The notes beneath the pieces are model-generated. The model saw only the letters and a list, made by a program, of their open reading frames with translations, had not been told where the DNA came from and did not search any database. The position numbers and the translations under genes were made by a program. Positions 16,841 to 25,416 of a stretch of 64,000 bases of DNA are shown in pieces. Within the stretch, counting starts at the first letter, position 1. Each line of letters opens with the position of its first letter. Origin of the DNA: Candidatus Latescibacterota bacterium (GTDB taxonomy: Bacteria > Latescibacterota > UBA2968 > UBA8231); NCBI GenBank assembly GCA_022827835.1, contig JAJEIO010000023.1:1-64000 (forward strand). Direction: 5' to 3'.

Positions 16841-17134
16841 ATGGGACGCGCCTTGGGCATGATTGAAACTCGCGGCTGGGTGGCTATGGTCGAAGCGGCA
16901 GACGCGATGGTCAAAGCCGCTGAGGTCGAGGTGGTCGGCTGGCAGCAAGTAGGCGGCGGGCTAGTCTCGGTCATCGTCCGTGGAGATGTGGCCGCTGTGC
17001 GCGCAGCTACGGAGGCTGGGGCCGTGGCCGCAGCAAGTGCAGGTGAAATAGTTGCGCTCAACATCATGCCCCGGCCGCATGAGAGCACGGAAGCTGCATT
17101 GTCTCTAATCCGCCCCTTGGTGACAGTATGGTAA
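16841..17134 (+). CDS. Bacterial microcompartment hexameric shell protein (BMC-H)
   Basis: 97 residues, one BMC domain: GRALGMIETRGWVAMVEAADAMVKAAEVEVVGWQQVGGGLVSVIVRGDVAAVRAATEAGA. This is the EutM/PduA/CcmK fold that tiles microcompartment facets. No second shell gene (BMC-P pentamer or BMC-T) and no encapsulated dehydrogenase lies next to it. It overlaps the following membrane-protein gene by seven bases, and that gene overlaps a class II aldolase by four. Planctomycete/Verrucomicrobia-type compartments for fucose and rhamnose use a class II aldolase, so this trio may be one piece of such a system. Confidence 0.9.
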   Translation: MGRALGMIETRGWVAMVEAADAMVKAAEVEVVGWQQVGGGLVSVIVRGDVAAVRAATEAGAVAAASAGEIVALNIMPRPHESTEAALSLIRPLVTVW

Positions 17135-17958
17135 TTTGGGCAAAAATCATCTTGGCAATGGCCCTACTGGGCTGGGCTGCATGGTATCTCGAACCGGCTG
17201 AGTTGCTTGCGGTCCTTGGGCAGGTTGGGCGGGATAAAGTGCTCATCTGCGGGGCCATTGCCCTAGTGGGCATCGGCGTGCAATGGATTAAGTGGCAGCT
17301 ATTGTTGCGCAACCAAATCCCTGAGACCAACAGGCGCGATGCGCTCTATTCACTGTTGGGCGGTGCCGCCCTCGGTCTGGTGACCCCGAGCCGTTTGGGC
17401 GAGTTGGGCCGCGGCGTTTTCTTGGGGCGGAGCCGGACCAAAGCTGCGTTGCTGACAGCCGTGGACAAGTTGAGTTCAGCCTCGGTCACGTTGGGTTTGG
17501 GGGCCATAGCCGCATGGATTTTATGGCCCCAGCTTAGAGGCTTTTTGCTGTTGCTGTTCTGTATCCTCGGCGCACTGCTGTATTGGGGCTGGTGCCGCTG
17601 GAAAGCGAGCGGGCCGATTGCATGGGGGGCTATCGCCGGGTTATCCGTCTTGTTCAACCTAGTATTCATGGCGCAATTTTTCTATTTGGTTACCGCCAGT
17701 GTGGCTGCCAACTCGGCAGTTGTGTTGGCGGTGCCGGTGATATTTGCTCTGAAAACCCTGCTGCCCTTGGGGTTTTTGGATCTGGGGGTCCGCGAGGCTG
17801 CGGCCATTCTGGTGTTTAGCAGCTTGGGCTTAGAGCCGCAACCTGCTTTTGTGGCCAGTATCCTGATTTTTGTCTGCAATGTGTGCTTGCCGGCTGGCCT
17901 AGGCTGGCTGTGGATTGGTAGCCGCCGATTGCGGACGATGGGAAAGGTCGCCTTATGA
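17128..17958 (+). CDS. Flippase-like multi-pass membrane protein (LPG synthase TM family)
   Basis: 276 residues with about seven to eight hydrophobic helices. The pattern (WAAWYLEPAELLAVLGQVGRDKVLICGA, then SRLGELGRGVFLGR, and GFLDLGVREAAAILVF) resembles the lysylphosphatidylglycerol synthetase transmembrane region/UPF0104 family. Its members flip or modify lipids; no soluble catalytic domain is attached here. A function inside a BMC-aldolase operon is not obvious. The ATG lies within the last codons of the BMC gene, so the three genes are translationally coupled. Confidence 0.7.
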   Translation: MVIWAKIILAMALLGWAAWYLEPAELLAVLGQVGRDKVLICGAIALVGIGVQWIKWQLLLRNQIPETNRRDALYSLLGGAALGLVTPSRLGELGRGVFLGRSRTKAALLTAVDKLSSASVTLGLGAIAAWILWPQLRGFLLLLFCILGALLYWGWCRWKASGPIAWGAIAGLSVLFNLVFMAQFFYLVTASVAANSAVVLAVPVIFALKTLLPLGFLDLGVREAAAILVFSSLGLEPQPAFVASILIFVCNVCLPAGLGWLWIGSRRLRTMGKVAL

Positions 17959-18677
17959 ATTCGGCGTATGCAATAAAAAAAGAAATATGCGAGGTAGGGC
18001 ACAGGGTTTATCGGCGAGGGTATGTAGCGGCCAACGACGGCAATATCAGCGTTCGCATAGAAGACGACTTGGTGCTGTGTACGCCGACCGGAGTAAGCAA
18101 GGGCTATCTGAGTGCAGACATGCTGGCCACCTGCGATATGGAGGGCCGGCAAGTAGCGGGATCGATAAAAATATCGTCGGAAATCCGCATGCACCTCGAA
18201 ATCTATAAGTTGCGGCCGGATGTCCGCGCAGTCGTCCACGCCCATCCGCCAACGGCGACCGGTTTTGCCGTCGCTGGCATTGAGTTGACTCAGTGCGTAT
18301 TGCCCGAGGTCATCGTCAGCCTTGGGGGCATTCCGCTCGCGGATTACGGCACGCCTGGGGGGCCCGATATCGTCGAGCCGATGAAGCCGCTTTTGCGGCA
18401 ATACGACGCTGTTCTAATGGCCAATCACGGGGTTGTAACTGTGGGCCAACACGTCATGGACGCCCATTTCAAGATGGAGACTGTCGAACACTTTGCTCAA
18501 ATAGCCTTGGTGGCGCATCAACTCGGCGGGATACGCACGCTTGGGGGTAAAGATGTGGAAGATCTCACGAACCTGAGAAAGCGCTTTGGAATTGGGAACC
18601 GGCCGTCCTGTGAGGTGGCTGGAGAAAGCGATCTAGTCGAACGGATTACCGCGGAAGTCCTGCGCCAACTGCGCTAG
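17955..18677 (+). CDS. Class II aldolase/adducin family protein (fuculose-phosphate aldolase-like)
   Basis: 240 residues. Zn-binding HAHPPTATGFAV near 94 and LMANHGVVTVG near 154 are the class II aldolase metal and active-site segments; E73 in IKISSEIRMHLEIY is a candidate catalytic acid. ANDGNISVRIEDD and CTPTGVSKG are the phosphate-binding parts. L-fuculose-1-phosphate or L-rhamnulose-1-phosphate aldolase is the best guess because of the BMC gene in the same coupled operon; L-ribulose-5-phosphate 4-epimerase is less likely. It starts at ATG overlapping the previous stop (ATGA). Confidence 0.8.
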   Translation: MNSAYAIKKEICEVGHRVYRRGYVAANDGNISVRIEDDLVLCTPTGVSKGYLSADMLATCDMEGRQVAGSIKISSEIRMHLEIYKLRPDVRAVVHAHPPTATGFAVAGIELTQCVLPEVIVSLGGIPLADYGTPGGPDIVEPMKPLLRQYDAVLMANHGVVTVGQHVMDAHFKMETVEHFAQIALVAHQLGGIRTLGGKDVEDLTNLRKRFGIGNRPSCEVAGESDLVERITAEVLRQLR

Positions 18678-18700
18678 CTCGGTACGCGATGCGAGGGGGT

Positions 18701-19699
18701 ATGAAGTTTATAGGACTGATCGCTGTTGCAATAGGGATAGCAACCCCGGCCAGTGGCCAAGCCATTGTCGAGGCGGTCCAGCGCGGAGACTCCCTGTTGG
18801 CGCAGGGCCAGCCTAAACAGGCGTTAGCCGAATACGAAAAGGCTCGCGAAATAGGTGCTGGCAGCGCGATGTTTCTCAATCGCTTGGCCAGCCTCTACAT
18901 GCAGACCGGCGGCTATAAACAGGCAGCCGAATCGCTGCAACAATCGCTTGCTGAAGACCCTAGGCAGCTTCCCGTATATTCGGCGTTGGGAGAGGCCTTT
19001 TTGGCTATGAGCCAGTTAGATTCGTCTATTTTTTACGTCGAACAAGCGAGTATTCTGGCCCCGTCCTCAACCAAAGTCCACAGCACCCTTGGCTATCTCT
19101 ACATGCAGGCCGGGCAGAGCGAAAGGGCGCGCGAACGCCTCGACCGGGCCTTGGCACTGGATGCCAAAAACGCGGAAGCCTATCGCCTATATGGATATTA
19201 CTACGCGGAAAAAGACTCGGTAGATCAAGCTATCGAACAATACCAAAAGTTGGCGGAGTTGTCGCCGGACAATGTCGAAGCCTACAACAACATCGCTTTC
19301 CTCCTCGCCGGAACCGGAAGCTATGCCGAAGCACTTGAGTATTACAAACGAGCTAAAGATCAGGCACAGGATCCCTATCTAGCCCAAGCAATCACGGCTA
19401 AAATCGAAGAGGTGCAGGCGATGCTGGCCGGTGAGATGCGAGCGCGATATATATTAGTCGAAACAGAAACGTCCGCACGCGAAGTTCTCGAAAAAATGGC
19501 TCAAGGAGCCGATTTTTCCCAGCTCGCACAGCAGTTTTCCATCGCGCCCAACGCCAATCAAGGTGGGGATTTGGGGTTTTTTGGGCTGGGTGAACTCATG
19601 CCCGAAATCGAGGAAATCGTCGTGCAACTGAAGGTTGGAGAACTGAGTCAGGTCGTGGAATTACCCATGGGATACATTATAGTACAGAGATTGAACTAA
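18701..19699 (+). CDS. Secreted TPR protein with C-terminal PpiC-type rotamase domain
   Basis: 332 residues from the ATG preceded by GAGGGG at good spacing; an ATG 12 bases upstream lacks a site. Signal peptide MKFIGLIAVAIGIATPASGQA. Residues ~25-240 hold about six TPR repeats (PKQALAEYEKAREIG, YKQAAESLQQSLAEDP, SERARERLDRALALD, YAEALEYYKRAKDQ). Residues ~245-332 match a parvulin: ARYILVETETSAREVLEKMAQGADFSQLAQQFS, then NQGGDLGFFGLGELMPEIE and MGYIIVQRL. It is probably a periplasmic folding factor. TPR-parvulin fusions are uncommon. Confidence 0.8.
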   Translation: MKFIGLIAVAIGIATPASGQAIVEAVQRGDSLLAQGQPKQALAEYEKAREIGAGSAMFLNRLASLYMQTGGYKQAAESLQQSLAEDPRQLPVYSALGEAFLAMSQLDSSIFYVEQASILAPSSTKVHSTLGYLYMQAGQSERARERLDRALALDAKNAEAYRLYGYYYAEKDSVDQAIEQYQKLAELSPDNVEAYNNIAFLLAGTGSYAEALEYYKRAKDQAQDPYLAQAITAKIEEVQAMLAGEMRARYILVETETSAREVLEKMAQGADFSQLAQQFSIAPNANQGGDLGFFGLGELMPEIEEIVVQLKVGELSQVVELPMGYIIVQRLN

Positions 19700-19853
19700 A
19701 ATTAAGTTGCGGCCAGGGCACCCTTGGATGCACCTGACCGCTGGGAGGGATACGAACCATGACCGGAATGGCTCGCATAAATTAAACGCCTCAAGAAGAG
19801 AGAGGTTCCACGTTAGTGCTACTTTTTTGAATATTCAACCAGAGGTAGCAAAG

Positions 19854-20318
19854 ATGAACGCGGATGACCTGAGCGATGTAGCGGAGCGGCTCGAAGCCTT
19901 GGAGTCGCTAGCCAAGCTATTTGGAAATTCATGGCTCGAGTACGCCAAGAACCAGATACCGGACGAAAAAGTAAGGGCTTATCTGACGGTTTTTGACGAT
20001 GCCTTTCCCGGGCTGGATCACGTCGTCGAATTCGTGCGCCAAAATGCCCCAGCACTTGCTGCAGGCGAGGGGGTCCAAGAAAGTTTTGCCAACTTGGCGC
20101 AGGTGCTTTTACAGCGAGAAAATAAAGGCGCGGGTTTTCTCCCAGTAGAGAGCGATGCGAAGGTAGTAGAAGAAGTCGCCGAGCCCAATGACGACACCCG
20201 TGCTCCCGAGGAGACCATCGAGGCTGTACTCGACGACGAGCAAGAGGATGTAAGAAAACCGACGAACGATGAAGAAAAGTCGAAAAACGAGGATGAAATA
20301 GATGCCCTTTTTGGCTGA
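19854..20318 (+). CDS. Hypothetical acidic protein with C-terminal DEIDALFG
   Basis: 154 residues from an ATG 7 nt after AGAGGT; an upstream extension of the frame to 19707 lacks support. The helical first half (DDLSDVAERLEALESLAKLFGNSW, YLTVFDDAFPGLDHVVEFV) is followed by a very acidic, disordered second half. It ends DEIDALFG, resembling the short motif at the N-terminus of FliM/FliN and in some chemotaxis proteins. I do not recognise the family. It lies 35 bp before threonine synthase, and the 154-bp space upstream holds no clear regulatory fold. Confidence 0.65.
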   Translation: MNADDLSDVAERLEALESLAKLFGNSWLEYAKNQIPDEKVRAYLTVFDDAFPGLDHVVEFVRQNAPALAAGEGVQESFANLAQVLLQRENKGAGFLPVESDAKVVEEVAEPNDDTRAPEETIEAVLDDEQEDVRKPTNDEEKSKNEDEIDALFG

Positions 20319-20353
20319 ACAGGCCCTGATTTACCCCAACGGAGCGAGTTGGC

Positions 20354-21718
20354 ATGCCCTATTCCTATAATGCTTGGTTCCAGTGTATCAACTGCGAGGA
20401 CGAGCACTATCCACTAAACGAAATAGTCTATCACTGTCAAAAATGTGGAGGGCTGCTCGAAGTACGCCACGATATAGAACCCTTACAGCGGCGCTCGGGC
20501 GGCGAGTGGCGGGCGCTCTTTGATCAGCGCTACATGAGTTCGGTGCATCCATATGGGAGTTCGGTTTGGGGCAAGAAAGAGATGGTTTGCCCCCTCGTCG
20601 AAGACGAGAATGTGGTCTCTATGTACGAGGGGGGAAGCAATCTGCTCTGGGCCGAGCGCTTGGGAGCCGAATTAGGCATGGAAGATCTGTGGATAAAGCA
20701 ATGCGGCAATAGCCACACGGGTTCGTTTAAGGACCTAGGCATGACCGTATTGGTTTCCATGGTCAACCAGATGATTGCCGAGGGCCAGTCTATACCCGCG
20801 GTAGCCTGTGCCTCAACCGGGGACACCTCGGCGGCGTTGGCTGCGTATTGTGCGGCCGCTGGCATTCCGGCGATCGTGTTGTTGCCCAAAGACATGATTT
20901 CCACTTCTCAGCTCATCCAGCCCATAGCCAATGGCGCGCTGACGCTCGCCCTGCGCACCGACTTCGACGGGTGCATGGCCTTGGTGCAGGAAATCTGTCG
21001 CCGCGACCAAATCTATCTGGCCAACTCGATGAATTCACTCCGCATTGAAGGGCAGAAGACCATCGCGATTGAGTTGTTACAGCAATTTCACTGGGAGGTC
21101 CCCGACTGGGTCGTTATCCCGGGCGGCAATCTGGGTAATGTCAGTGCCTTGGGGAAGGGGTTTATCGAGGTCAGGCAAATGGGGCTTATCGACAAACTGC
21201 CGCGCCTTGCCGTCGCCCAAGCCGCTCAGGCCAATCCGCTCTATCTCAGTTATCTAGACGGGTTCCGCACCTTTGAGCCGCAAACGGCCCGCGACACCTT
21301 AGCCAGCGCCATCAAAATCGGCAATCCCGTAAGCAGGGAGCGGGCCATTCGCACCTTGCAGCACTTCGACGGCATCGTCGAAGAAGCTACGGAAGACGAA
21401 TTGGCCAACGCCTGTGCAAGGGCCGACCGCAACGGGCTTTTTACCTGTCCGCACACAGGCGTCGCCTTAGCAGCACTAGAGAAAATGATCGCAGCCGGGC
21501 ACATCGAGTCCAAGAGCCGGGTGATTGTAATCTCCACGGCGCACGGGCTGAAGTTTCCAGATTTCAAGGTGAAATACCACGAAGACCAATTGCGGGAGTT
21601 TCACGTCGAGCCACAGCATCGCAATCTGCCGGTTGAAGTCGAAGCCGAATACGAAGCCGTGCATCGGGCTGTCCTTGAAGCCATAGAGCAGCGGACGCTG
21701 GCTACGGCCCTCCACTGA
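20354..21718 (+). CDS. thrC: Threonine synthase
   Basis: A PLP enzyme converting O-phosphohomoserine to threonine. 454 residues. An N-terminal zinc ribbon (C11, C14, C28, C31) is followed by [13 protein letters not shown], whose Lys binds PLP, then [19 protein letters not shown] (phosphate/PLP binding) and [30 protein letters not shown] is typical of the C-terminal part. The order thrC then a cystathionine gamma-synthase-type gene, 13 bp apart, groups the threonine and methionine branches from homoserine. Confidence 0.92.
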   Translation: MPYSYNAWFQCINCEDEHYPLNEIVYHCQKCGGLLEVRHDIEPLQRRSGGEWRALFDQRYMSSVHPYGSSVWGKKEMVCPLVEDENVVSMYEGGSNLLWAERLGAELGMEDLWIKQCGNSHTGSFKDLGMTVLVSMVNQMIAEGQSIPAVACASTGDTSAALAAYCAAAGIPAIVLLPKDMISTSQLIQPIANGALTLALRTDFDGCMALVQEICRRDQIYLANSMNSLRIEGQKTIAIELLQQFHWEVPDWVVIPGGNLGNVSALGKGFIEVRQMGLIDKLPRLAVAQAAQANPLYLSYLDGFRTFEPQTARDTLASAIKIGNPVSRERAIRTLQHFDGIVEEATEDELANACARADRNGLFTCPHTGVALAALEKMIAAGHIESKSRVIVISTAHGLKFPDFKVKYHEDQLREFHVEPQHRNLPVEVEAEYEAVHRAVLEAIEQRTLATALH

Positions 21719-21731
21719 AAGAGCAAATACA

Positions 21732-22913
21732 ATGAACCAAGATGGTTTTGCCGGAGAATCGACCCGTTCCGTACACGGGGGGGTGGAACGGGATAAGTTC
21801 GCCCAATCCCTCATCGACCCCATTGCCCAGACGGCCACCTATACCTTTGCCGATCTAGATGAATTTGTCGCTTTTAAGGCCGGCGAAAAATCGCTCTATG
21901 AATACGGGCGCTACGGCAATCCGACTCAGCGGGCAGCCGAGCGTCGAATAGCCGCCTTAGAGAACGCCGAAGCCGCTTTACTCTTTCCGTCGGGCATGAG
22001 TGCGATTACCTCGGTGCTCTATGCAATGTTGCGCAGCGGGCAACACTTGGTGCTGATGGAAGATTGCTACCGCATGACGGCCAAATTTTGCGAGGTTTTG
22101 GCCAAATTCGGCATTGAATCGACCATAGTTAAGCCCGGCGATATGGATGCGTTGGCGGCTGCGGTACGCCCGGAGACCCGCTTGATCTTTACCGAGTCGC
22201 CGACCAATCCCCATTTGCATGTCCTCGACTTGGAACAACTCGTCGCTTTTGCCAAACAACGGCGTCTCAAGGTTATCATCGATAGCACCTTGGCCACGCC
22301 GGTCAATCAGCGGCCGCTCGATTTCGGGGTTGATTTGGTCATCCACAGTGCCACCAAATACCTCGGTGGGCATAACGATCTGATGGCGGGTGCCATCTGC
22401 GGCAAGACTCCTTTAGTTGAGGCTATTGGCGAATACCAACGAATCACTGGCGGGATTGTTGACCCCAACACCTCGTTTTTGTTGATCCGGGGGTTGAAGA
22501 CGCTCGCATTACGCGTTCTGCGGCAAAACGATACAGCCCTGACAGTAGCCCATTTCTTAGAAGCTCATCCCAAGGTTCGCCAGGTCTTTTACCCGGGCCT
22601 TGAAAGCCACGTTGATCACCGCGTCGCCAAAGAGCAAATGCGCGGTTTTGGCGGGTTGATCAGCTTTGAGATCGACGGCACCCCTGAACAGACGCGGAAT
22701 TTCGTCCATCGTCTAGCCGTGCCTTATATTGCACCGAGTTTGGGGGGGGTAGAGACACTGGTCTCGCATCCGGCGACTGTTTCCTATTACGATTTGAGTG
22801 AGAAGGAGCGGCTGGCCATCGGTATCACCGACCAGTTGGTGCGTTATGCAGTGGGCATTGAGGACGCCGATGAGCTAATCGGCGATATAGAGAGGGCGCT
22901 TGAGGAAGCCTAA
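21732..22913 (+). CDS. Cys/Met-metabolism PLP enzyme (cystathionine gamma-synthase type)
   Basis: 393 residues of the trans-sulfuration family. EYGRYGNPTQRAAERRIAALE near residues 55-75 is the classic N-terminal signature and SATKYLGGHNDLMAGA contains the PLP lysine. The C-terminal FGGLISFEIDG and SLGGVETLVSHPA complete the fold. Cystathionine gamma-synthase is favoured by the adjacent threonine synthase, but gamma-lyase or O-acetylhomoserine sulfhydrylase cannot be excluded from sequence alone. The stop is four bases from the convergent toxin gene, with no terminator visible. Confidence 0.88.
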   Translation: MNQDGFAGESTRSVHGGVERDKFAQSLIDPIAQTATYTFADLDEFVAFKAGEKSLYEYGRYGNPTQRAAERRIAALENAEAALLFPSGMSAITSVLYAMLRSGQHLVLMEDCYRMTAKFCEVLAKFGIESTIVKPGDMDALAAAVRPETRLIFTESPTNPHLHVLDLEQLVAFAKQRRLKVIIDSTLATPVNQRPLDFGVDLVIHSATKYLGGHNDLMAGAICGKTPLVEAIGEYQRITGGIVDPNTSFLLIRGLKTLALRVLRQNDTALTVAHFLEAHPKVRQVFYPGLESHVDHRVAKEQMRGFGGLISFEIDGTPEQTRNFVHRLAVPYIAPSLGGVETLVSHPATVSYYDLSEKERLAIGITDQLVRYAVGIEDADELIGDIERALEEA

Positions 22914-22917
22914 GAAA

Positions 22918-23346
22918 TCAGAAGTTCAAGTCGGCCAGAAGCACGGTCCAGGGCAGGGAAGAAACTTTGCGGTACAGGTCGCTGTCGCTGGTCACGGCTT
23001 GGCAGCGGAGATGGGCACCTAAGGCAATGAAGCCGGCGGCGTACATGCTGATGGAATGCTCAAAGGCGATTTGAGTGGCTTTGCGGGTGATTTCGGCGTT
23101 GTAGGGCACAATATCCAAGTGCATGTACTCTAAGCTGGCTAAGGCGTCGTCGATATGGGTGCGGTCGAATTGGCGGCTTTCCTTGAGGACATGGGCCAGT
23201 TCGTATATGGATTGATCGAGCACGGTCAGCGCGATTCTTTCCGCTAGCTGCTCTTGGCGAAGGCCAAGGGCCTTGTGGGTATCCATATCGTGCGCTGGAG
23301 AAAACCACCTCAGCATAACGGAGGTATCTAGCGCGTAGCGAATCAC
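22918..23346 (-). CDS. PIN-domain toxin (VapC-like), one acidic residue missing
   Basis: 142 residues. PIN nucleases use a cluster of acidic residues. Here D7 in YALDTSVMLRW, the Glu in SIYELAHVLKES and the Asp in VTSDSDLY are present. The usual Y-D-A-x-x-x-A-L helix reads MYAAGFIALG, so the third Asp is Ala. The protein could be less active or use another residue. Its ATG overlaps the antitoxin stop by four bases (ATGA), the normal order for VapBC operons. Confidence 0.8.
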   Translation of the reverse strand: MIRYALDTSVMLRWFSPAHDMDTHKALGLRQEQLAERIALTVLDQSIYELAHVLKESRQFDRTHIDDALASLEYMHLDIVPYNAEITRKATQIAFEHSISMYAAGFIALGAHLRCQAVTSDSDLYRKVSSLPWTVLLADLNF

Positions 23347-23600
23347 CGCGCTTGCCTTTCCGCGCGTAGGATTTTAAGAGGATCCCAAGGCAGTGCCTTT
23401 TCGCGCAAGCTGTCTTGGAGCGCCATTCCGTGTTCAATAGCTGCCTGTTTTCGCTGGTACTCATACGTTTCTTCTCGTTGCTGGCAGTACGCCATAAAGG
23501 CTAGGCGCAGAAGTTTGCTGCGGCTTACGCCTTCTTGCCGCGCAACTTGATCAATGCGTTCGAGCAGGTCGTCCGGCAGCATGATATTTACGCGCGCCAT
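23343..23600 (-). CDS. Ribbon-helix-helix antitoxin
   Basis: 85 residues. ARVNIMLPDDLLERIDQVARQEGVSRSKLLRLAFMAY is a CopG/Arc-type ribbon-helix-helix DNA-binding domain. The C-terminal half (REKALPWDPLKILRAERQ) is the expected toxin-binding tail. Antitoxins of this type usually repress their own promoter, which would lie in the 127-bp gap shared with the divergent PRPP synthase gene. Confidence 0.85.
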   Translation of the reverse strand: MARVNIMLPDDLLERIDQVARQEGVSRSKLLRLAFMAYCQQREETYEYQRKQAAIEHGMALQDSLREKALPWDPLKILRAERQAR

Positions 23601-23727
23601 AAGCCCCTTTCCTTTTATCTGACAAGCGGCGGGACGCTGCCAAAGTAGCTTTGCCCCAACGGGCTGTCAAGACGGGCCTCTTGCCTTAGTTTGGGCCGGT
23701 CTTTAATGTTACAATTGGGATTAGAGC

Positions 23728-24678
23728 ATGAAAAATCACTTGAAGATACTGTCGGGTTCCAGCAATCCACAACTGGCCCAAGAAATATGTGATTACTTAG
23801 ACATCGCGCCCACTCGCCGCCAAATCGTCCGTGCACCAAACGACAATATAAAGGTTAAAATTGAGGAGAACGTACGCGAAGACGACGTCTTCGTCATCCA
23901 GACTTCAGCGTCCCCCGTCAATCATCATTTTGTTGAGCTGCTGTTGCTAATCGACGCGCTCAAGTACGCATCATCGCGCCGAATTACGGCTGTGTTGCCC
24001 TATTATCCGTATGTGCGCTCCGACAAAAAGGATGAACCGCGTATTTCTATTAGCGCCCGCCTTGTCGCCGACTTGCTCCAAGCCGCCGGGGCCGACCGGA
24101 TCTTGACCATTACCTTGCACAGCTCGCAAATCGCAGCGTTCTCGCGCATTCCGGTGGACCAACTGTGGGCGACGAGCTTACTGTGCAATTTTATGCGGCT
24201 GAAGGGCCTCAGCAACGCCGTGGTGGTGTCGCCCGACGTGGGGAGTGCCGATGAAGCCAGCGCGTACGCGCGCCGGCTCGGCTTGCCGCTGGCCATTATG
24301 GACAAACGCCGCCACGCGGACGACGAAAAAGCCGAAATCAAAAATATGATCGGCGAGGTCGCCGGCCGTGACGCCTTGCTCTTCGACGATGAGGTGTTGA
24401 CGGGGGGATCTATGATGAAGTCGATCGAGGTACTCAAAGAAAGAGGTGCGCACCGCATACTGGCTGGCTGTACGCACGGCGTTTTTTCTGGACAAGCCTT
24501 AGAGAGGATCGATGCCTCCTCGGTGGAAGCGTTCGCCACTACGAATACTATTCCCTTGCCTGCGGACAAGCCAAGGCGCAAAATCGCCGTGCTGAGCGTA
24601 GCTCGATTGTTGGGGGATGCTATCAAAGCTATTCACCACGGCGAGTCAGTGAGCCGCTTGATTGAATGGGAGGACTAG
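23728..24678 (+). CDS. prs: Ribose-phosphate pyrophosphokinase (PRPP synthase)
   Basis: Makes PRPP from ribose 5-phosphate and ATP for purine, pyrimidine and amino-acid synthesis. 316 residues. LPYYPYVRSDKKDEPR near 90-105 corresponds to the ATP-binding YARQDRK region. ITLHSSQ supplies the metal-binding His, MDKRR at 191-195 is the flexible catalytic loop with the essential Lys/Arg, and LFDDEVLTGGSM is the PRPP loop. All catalytic elements are retained, unlike the second copy 1.4 kb downstream. DUF5989 and apt follow immediately. Confidence 0.9.
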   Translation: MKNHLKILSGSSNPQLAQEICDYLDIAPTRRQIVRAPNDNIKVKIEENVREDDVFVIQTSASPVNHHFVELLLLIDALKYASSRRITAVLPYYPYVRSDKKDEPRISISARLVADLLQAAGADRILTITLHSSQIAAFSRIPVDQLWATSLLCNFMRLKGLSNAVVVSPDVGSADEASAYARRLGLPLAIMDKRRHADDEKAEIKNMIGEVAGRDALLFDDEVLTGGSMMKSIEVLKERGAHRILAGCTHGVFSGQALERIDASSVEAFATTNTIPLPADKPRRKIAVLSVARLLGDAIKAIHHGESVSRLIEWED

Positions 24679-24681
24679 TTG

Positions 24682-24843
24682 ATGGTAAGTAAATTGAGTA
24701 TATTAGCTGAGTTATGGGATTTTATGAAGGTGCGCAAAAAGTGGTGGTTGGGGCCGATATTTTTCACTTTGATTCTGTTGGGATTGCTAATAGTCACGAC
24801 CCAAGGGTCGGCGGTGGCTCCCTTTATTTACGCGCTGTTTTAA
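24682..24843 (+). CDS. DUF5989 family small membrane protein
   Basis: A 53-residue protein starting three bases after the prs stop, with GGGAGG 8 nt upstream of the ATG. LSILAELWDFMKVRKKWWLGP precedes a single membrane helix (IFFTLILLGLLIVTTQG) and the tail SAVAPFIYALF. The W-x-F-x(4)-R-K-K-W-W and TQGSAVAPFIY features match the DUF5989 family. No function is established. Its stop codon lies at the edge of a dif-like repeat. Confidence 0.8.
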   Translation: MVSKLSILAELWDFMKVRKKWWLGPIFFTLILLGLLIVTTQGSAVAPFIYALF

Positions 24844-24869
24844 GACTTATAACATATAATATGTAAAAT
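24842..24869 (+). repeat. dif-like Xer site, copy 2
   Basis: AAGACTTATAA, centre CATATA, ATATGTAAAAT. The right arm matches the Bacillus dif XerD arm at 9 of 11 positions. It fills the short gap between the DUF5989 stop and the apt start, whose ATG begins at 24868 inside the right arm. Confidence 0.5.
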
Positions 24870-25380
24870 GAATATAAAAAACCTTATCCGCGAAATTCCC
24901 AACTTCCCGCAAGACGGCATCTACTTCAAAGACATCACGCCGCTACTCAAAGACCCCGTTGGTTTATCCGCCGCGGTCCAAGCTATGATTGAACCCTTTG
25001 TGGACGCCGAAGTGGATATAGTCGCCGGTATAGAGGCCCGCGGCTTCGTGTTCGCGGTGCCCATCGCCCTCGAATTGGGATGCGGTTTTGTGCCCGTGCG
25101 CAAACCAGGTAAGCTGCCGGCGGCCACGCTGAGTCGCGATTACGCCCTCGAATACGGCGAGACATCCTTAGAAATCCACACCGATGCCATTACGCCTGGG
25201 CAAAAGGTGTTAGTCGTCGATGACGTTTTGGCCACCGGCGGGACCTTGGCGGCGACGTGTCAAGTGCTCAAAGAACTAGGAGCGGTTGTCGCGGGTATCA
25301 GCGTTTTGGCCGAGTTGAGTTTTCTGTCGGGCCGCGACCTCTTGGCCGGGTACAAATTGAAAAGCGCTATCGTCTATTGA
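24868..25380 (+). CDS. apt: Adenine phosphoribosyltransferase
   Basis: Salvages adenine with PRPP to AMP. 170 residues, normal length. IREIPNFPQDGIYFKDITPLLKDP is the conserved N-terminus, GIEARGFVFAVPIA and PVRKPGKLP are the pyrophosphate-binding regions, and VLVVDDVLATGGTLAA is the PRPP loop. The gene sits between two PRPP synthase homologues, linking PRPP supply and use. No separate ribosome-binding site is visible in the AT-rich repeat just upstream. Confidence 0.95.
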   Translation: MNIKNLIREIPNFPQDGIYFKDITPLLKDPVGLSAAVQAMIEPFVDAEVDIVAGIEARGFVFAVPIALELGCGFVPVRKPGKLPAATLSRDYALEYGETSLEIHTDAITPGQKVLVVDDVLATGGTLAATCQVLKELGAVVAGISVLAELSFLSGRDLLAGYKLKSAIVY

Positions 25381-25416
25381 AACTCGAACCCAAAACAATG
25401 GAGATACTATACCTTC

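Noticed and set aside
19759..19785. Eight-codon leader-peptide candidate (MTGMARIN) with GGGAGGG upstream, before the thrC group
   Set aside because: No run of Thr, Met or other regulatory codons and no alternative hairpins I could identify; it is 70 bp before an unrelated start.
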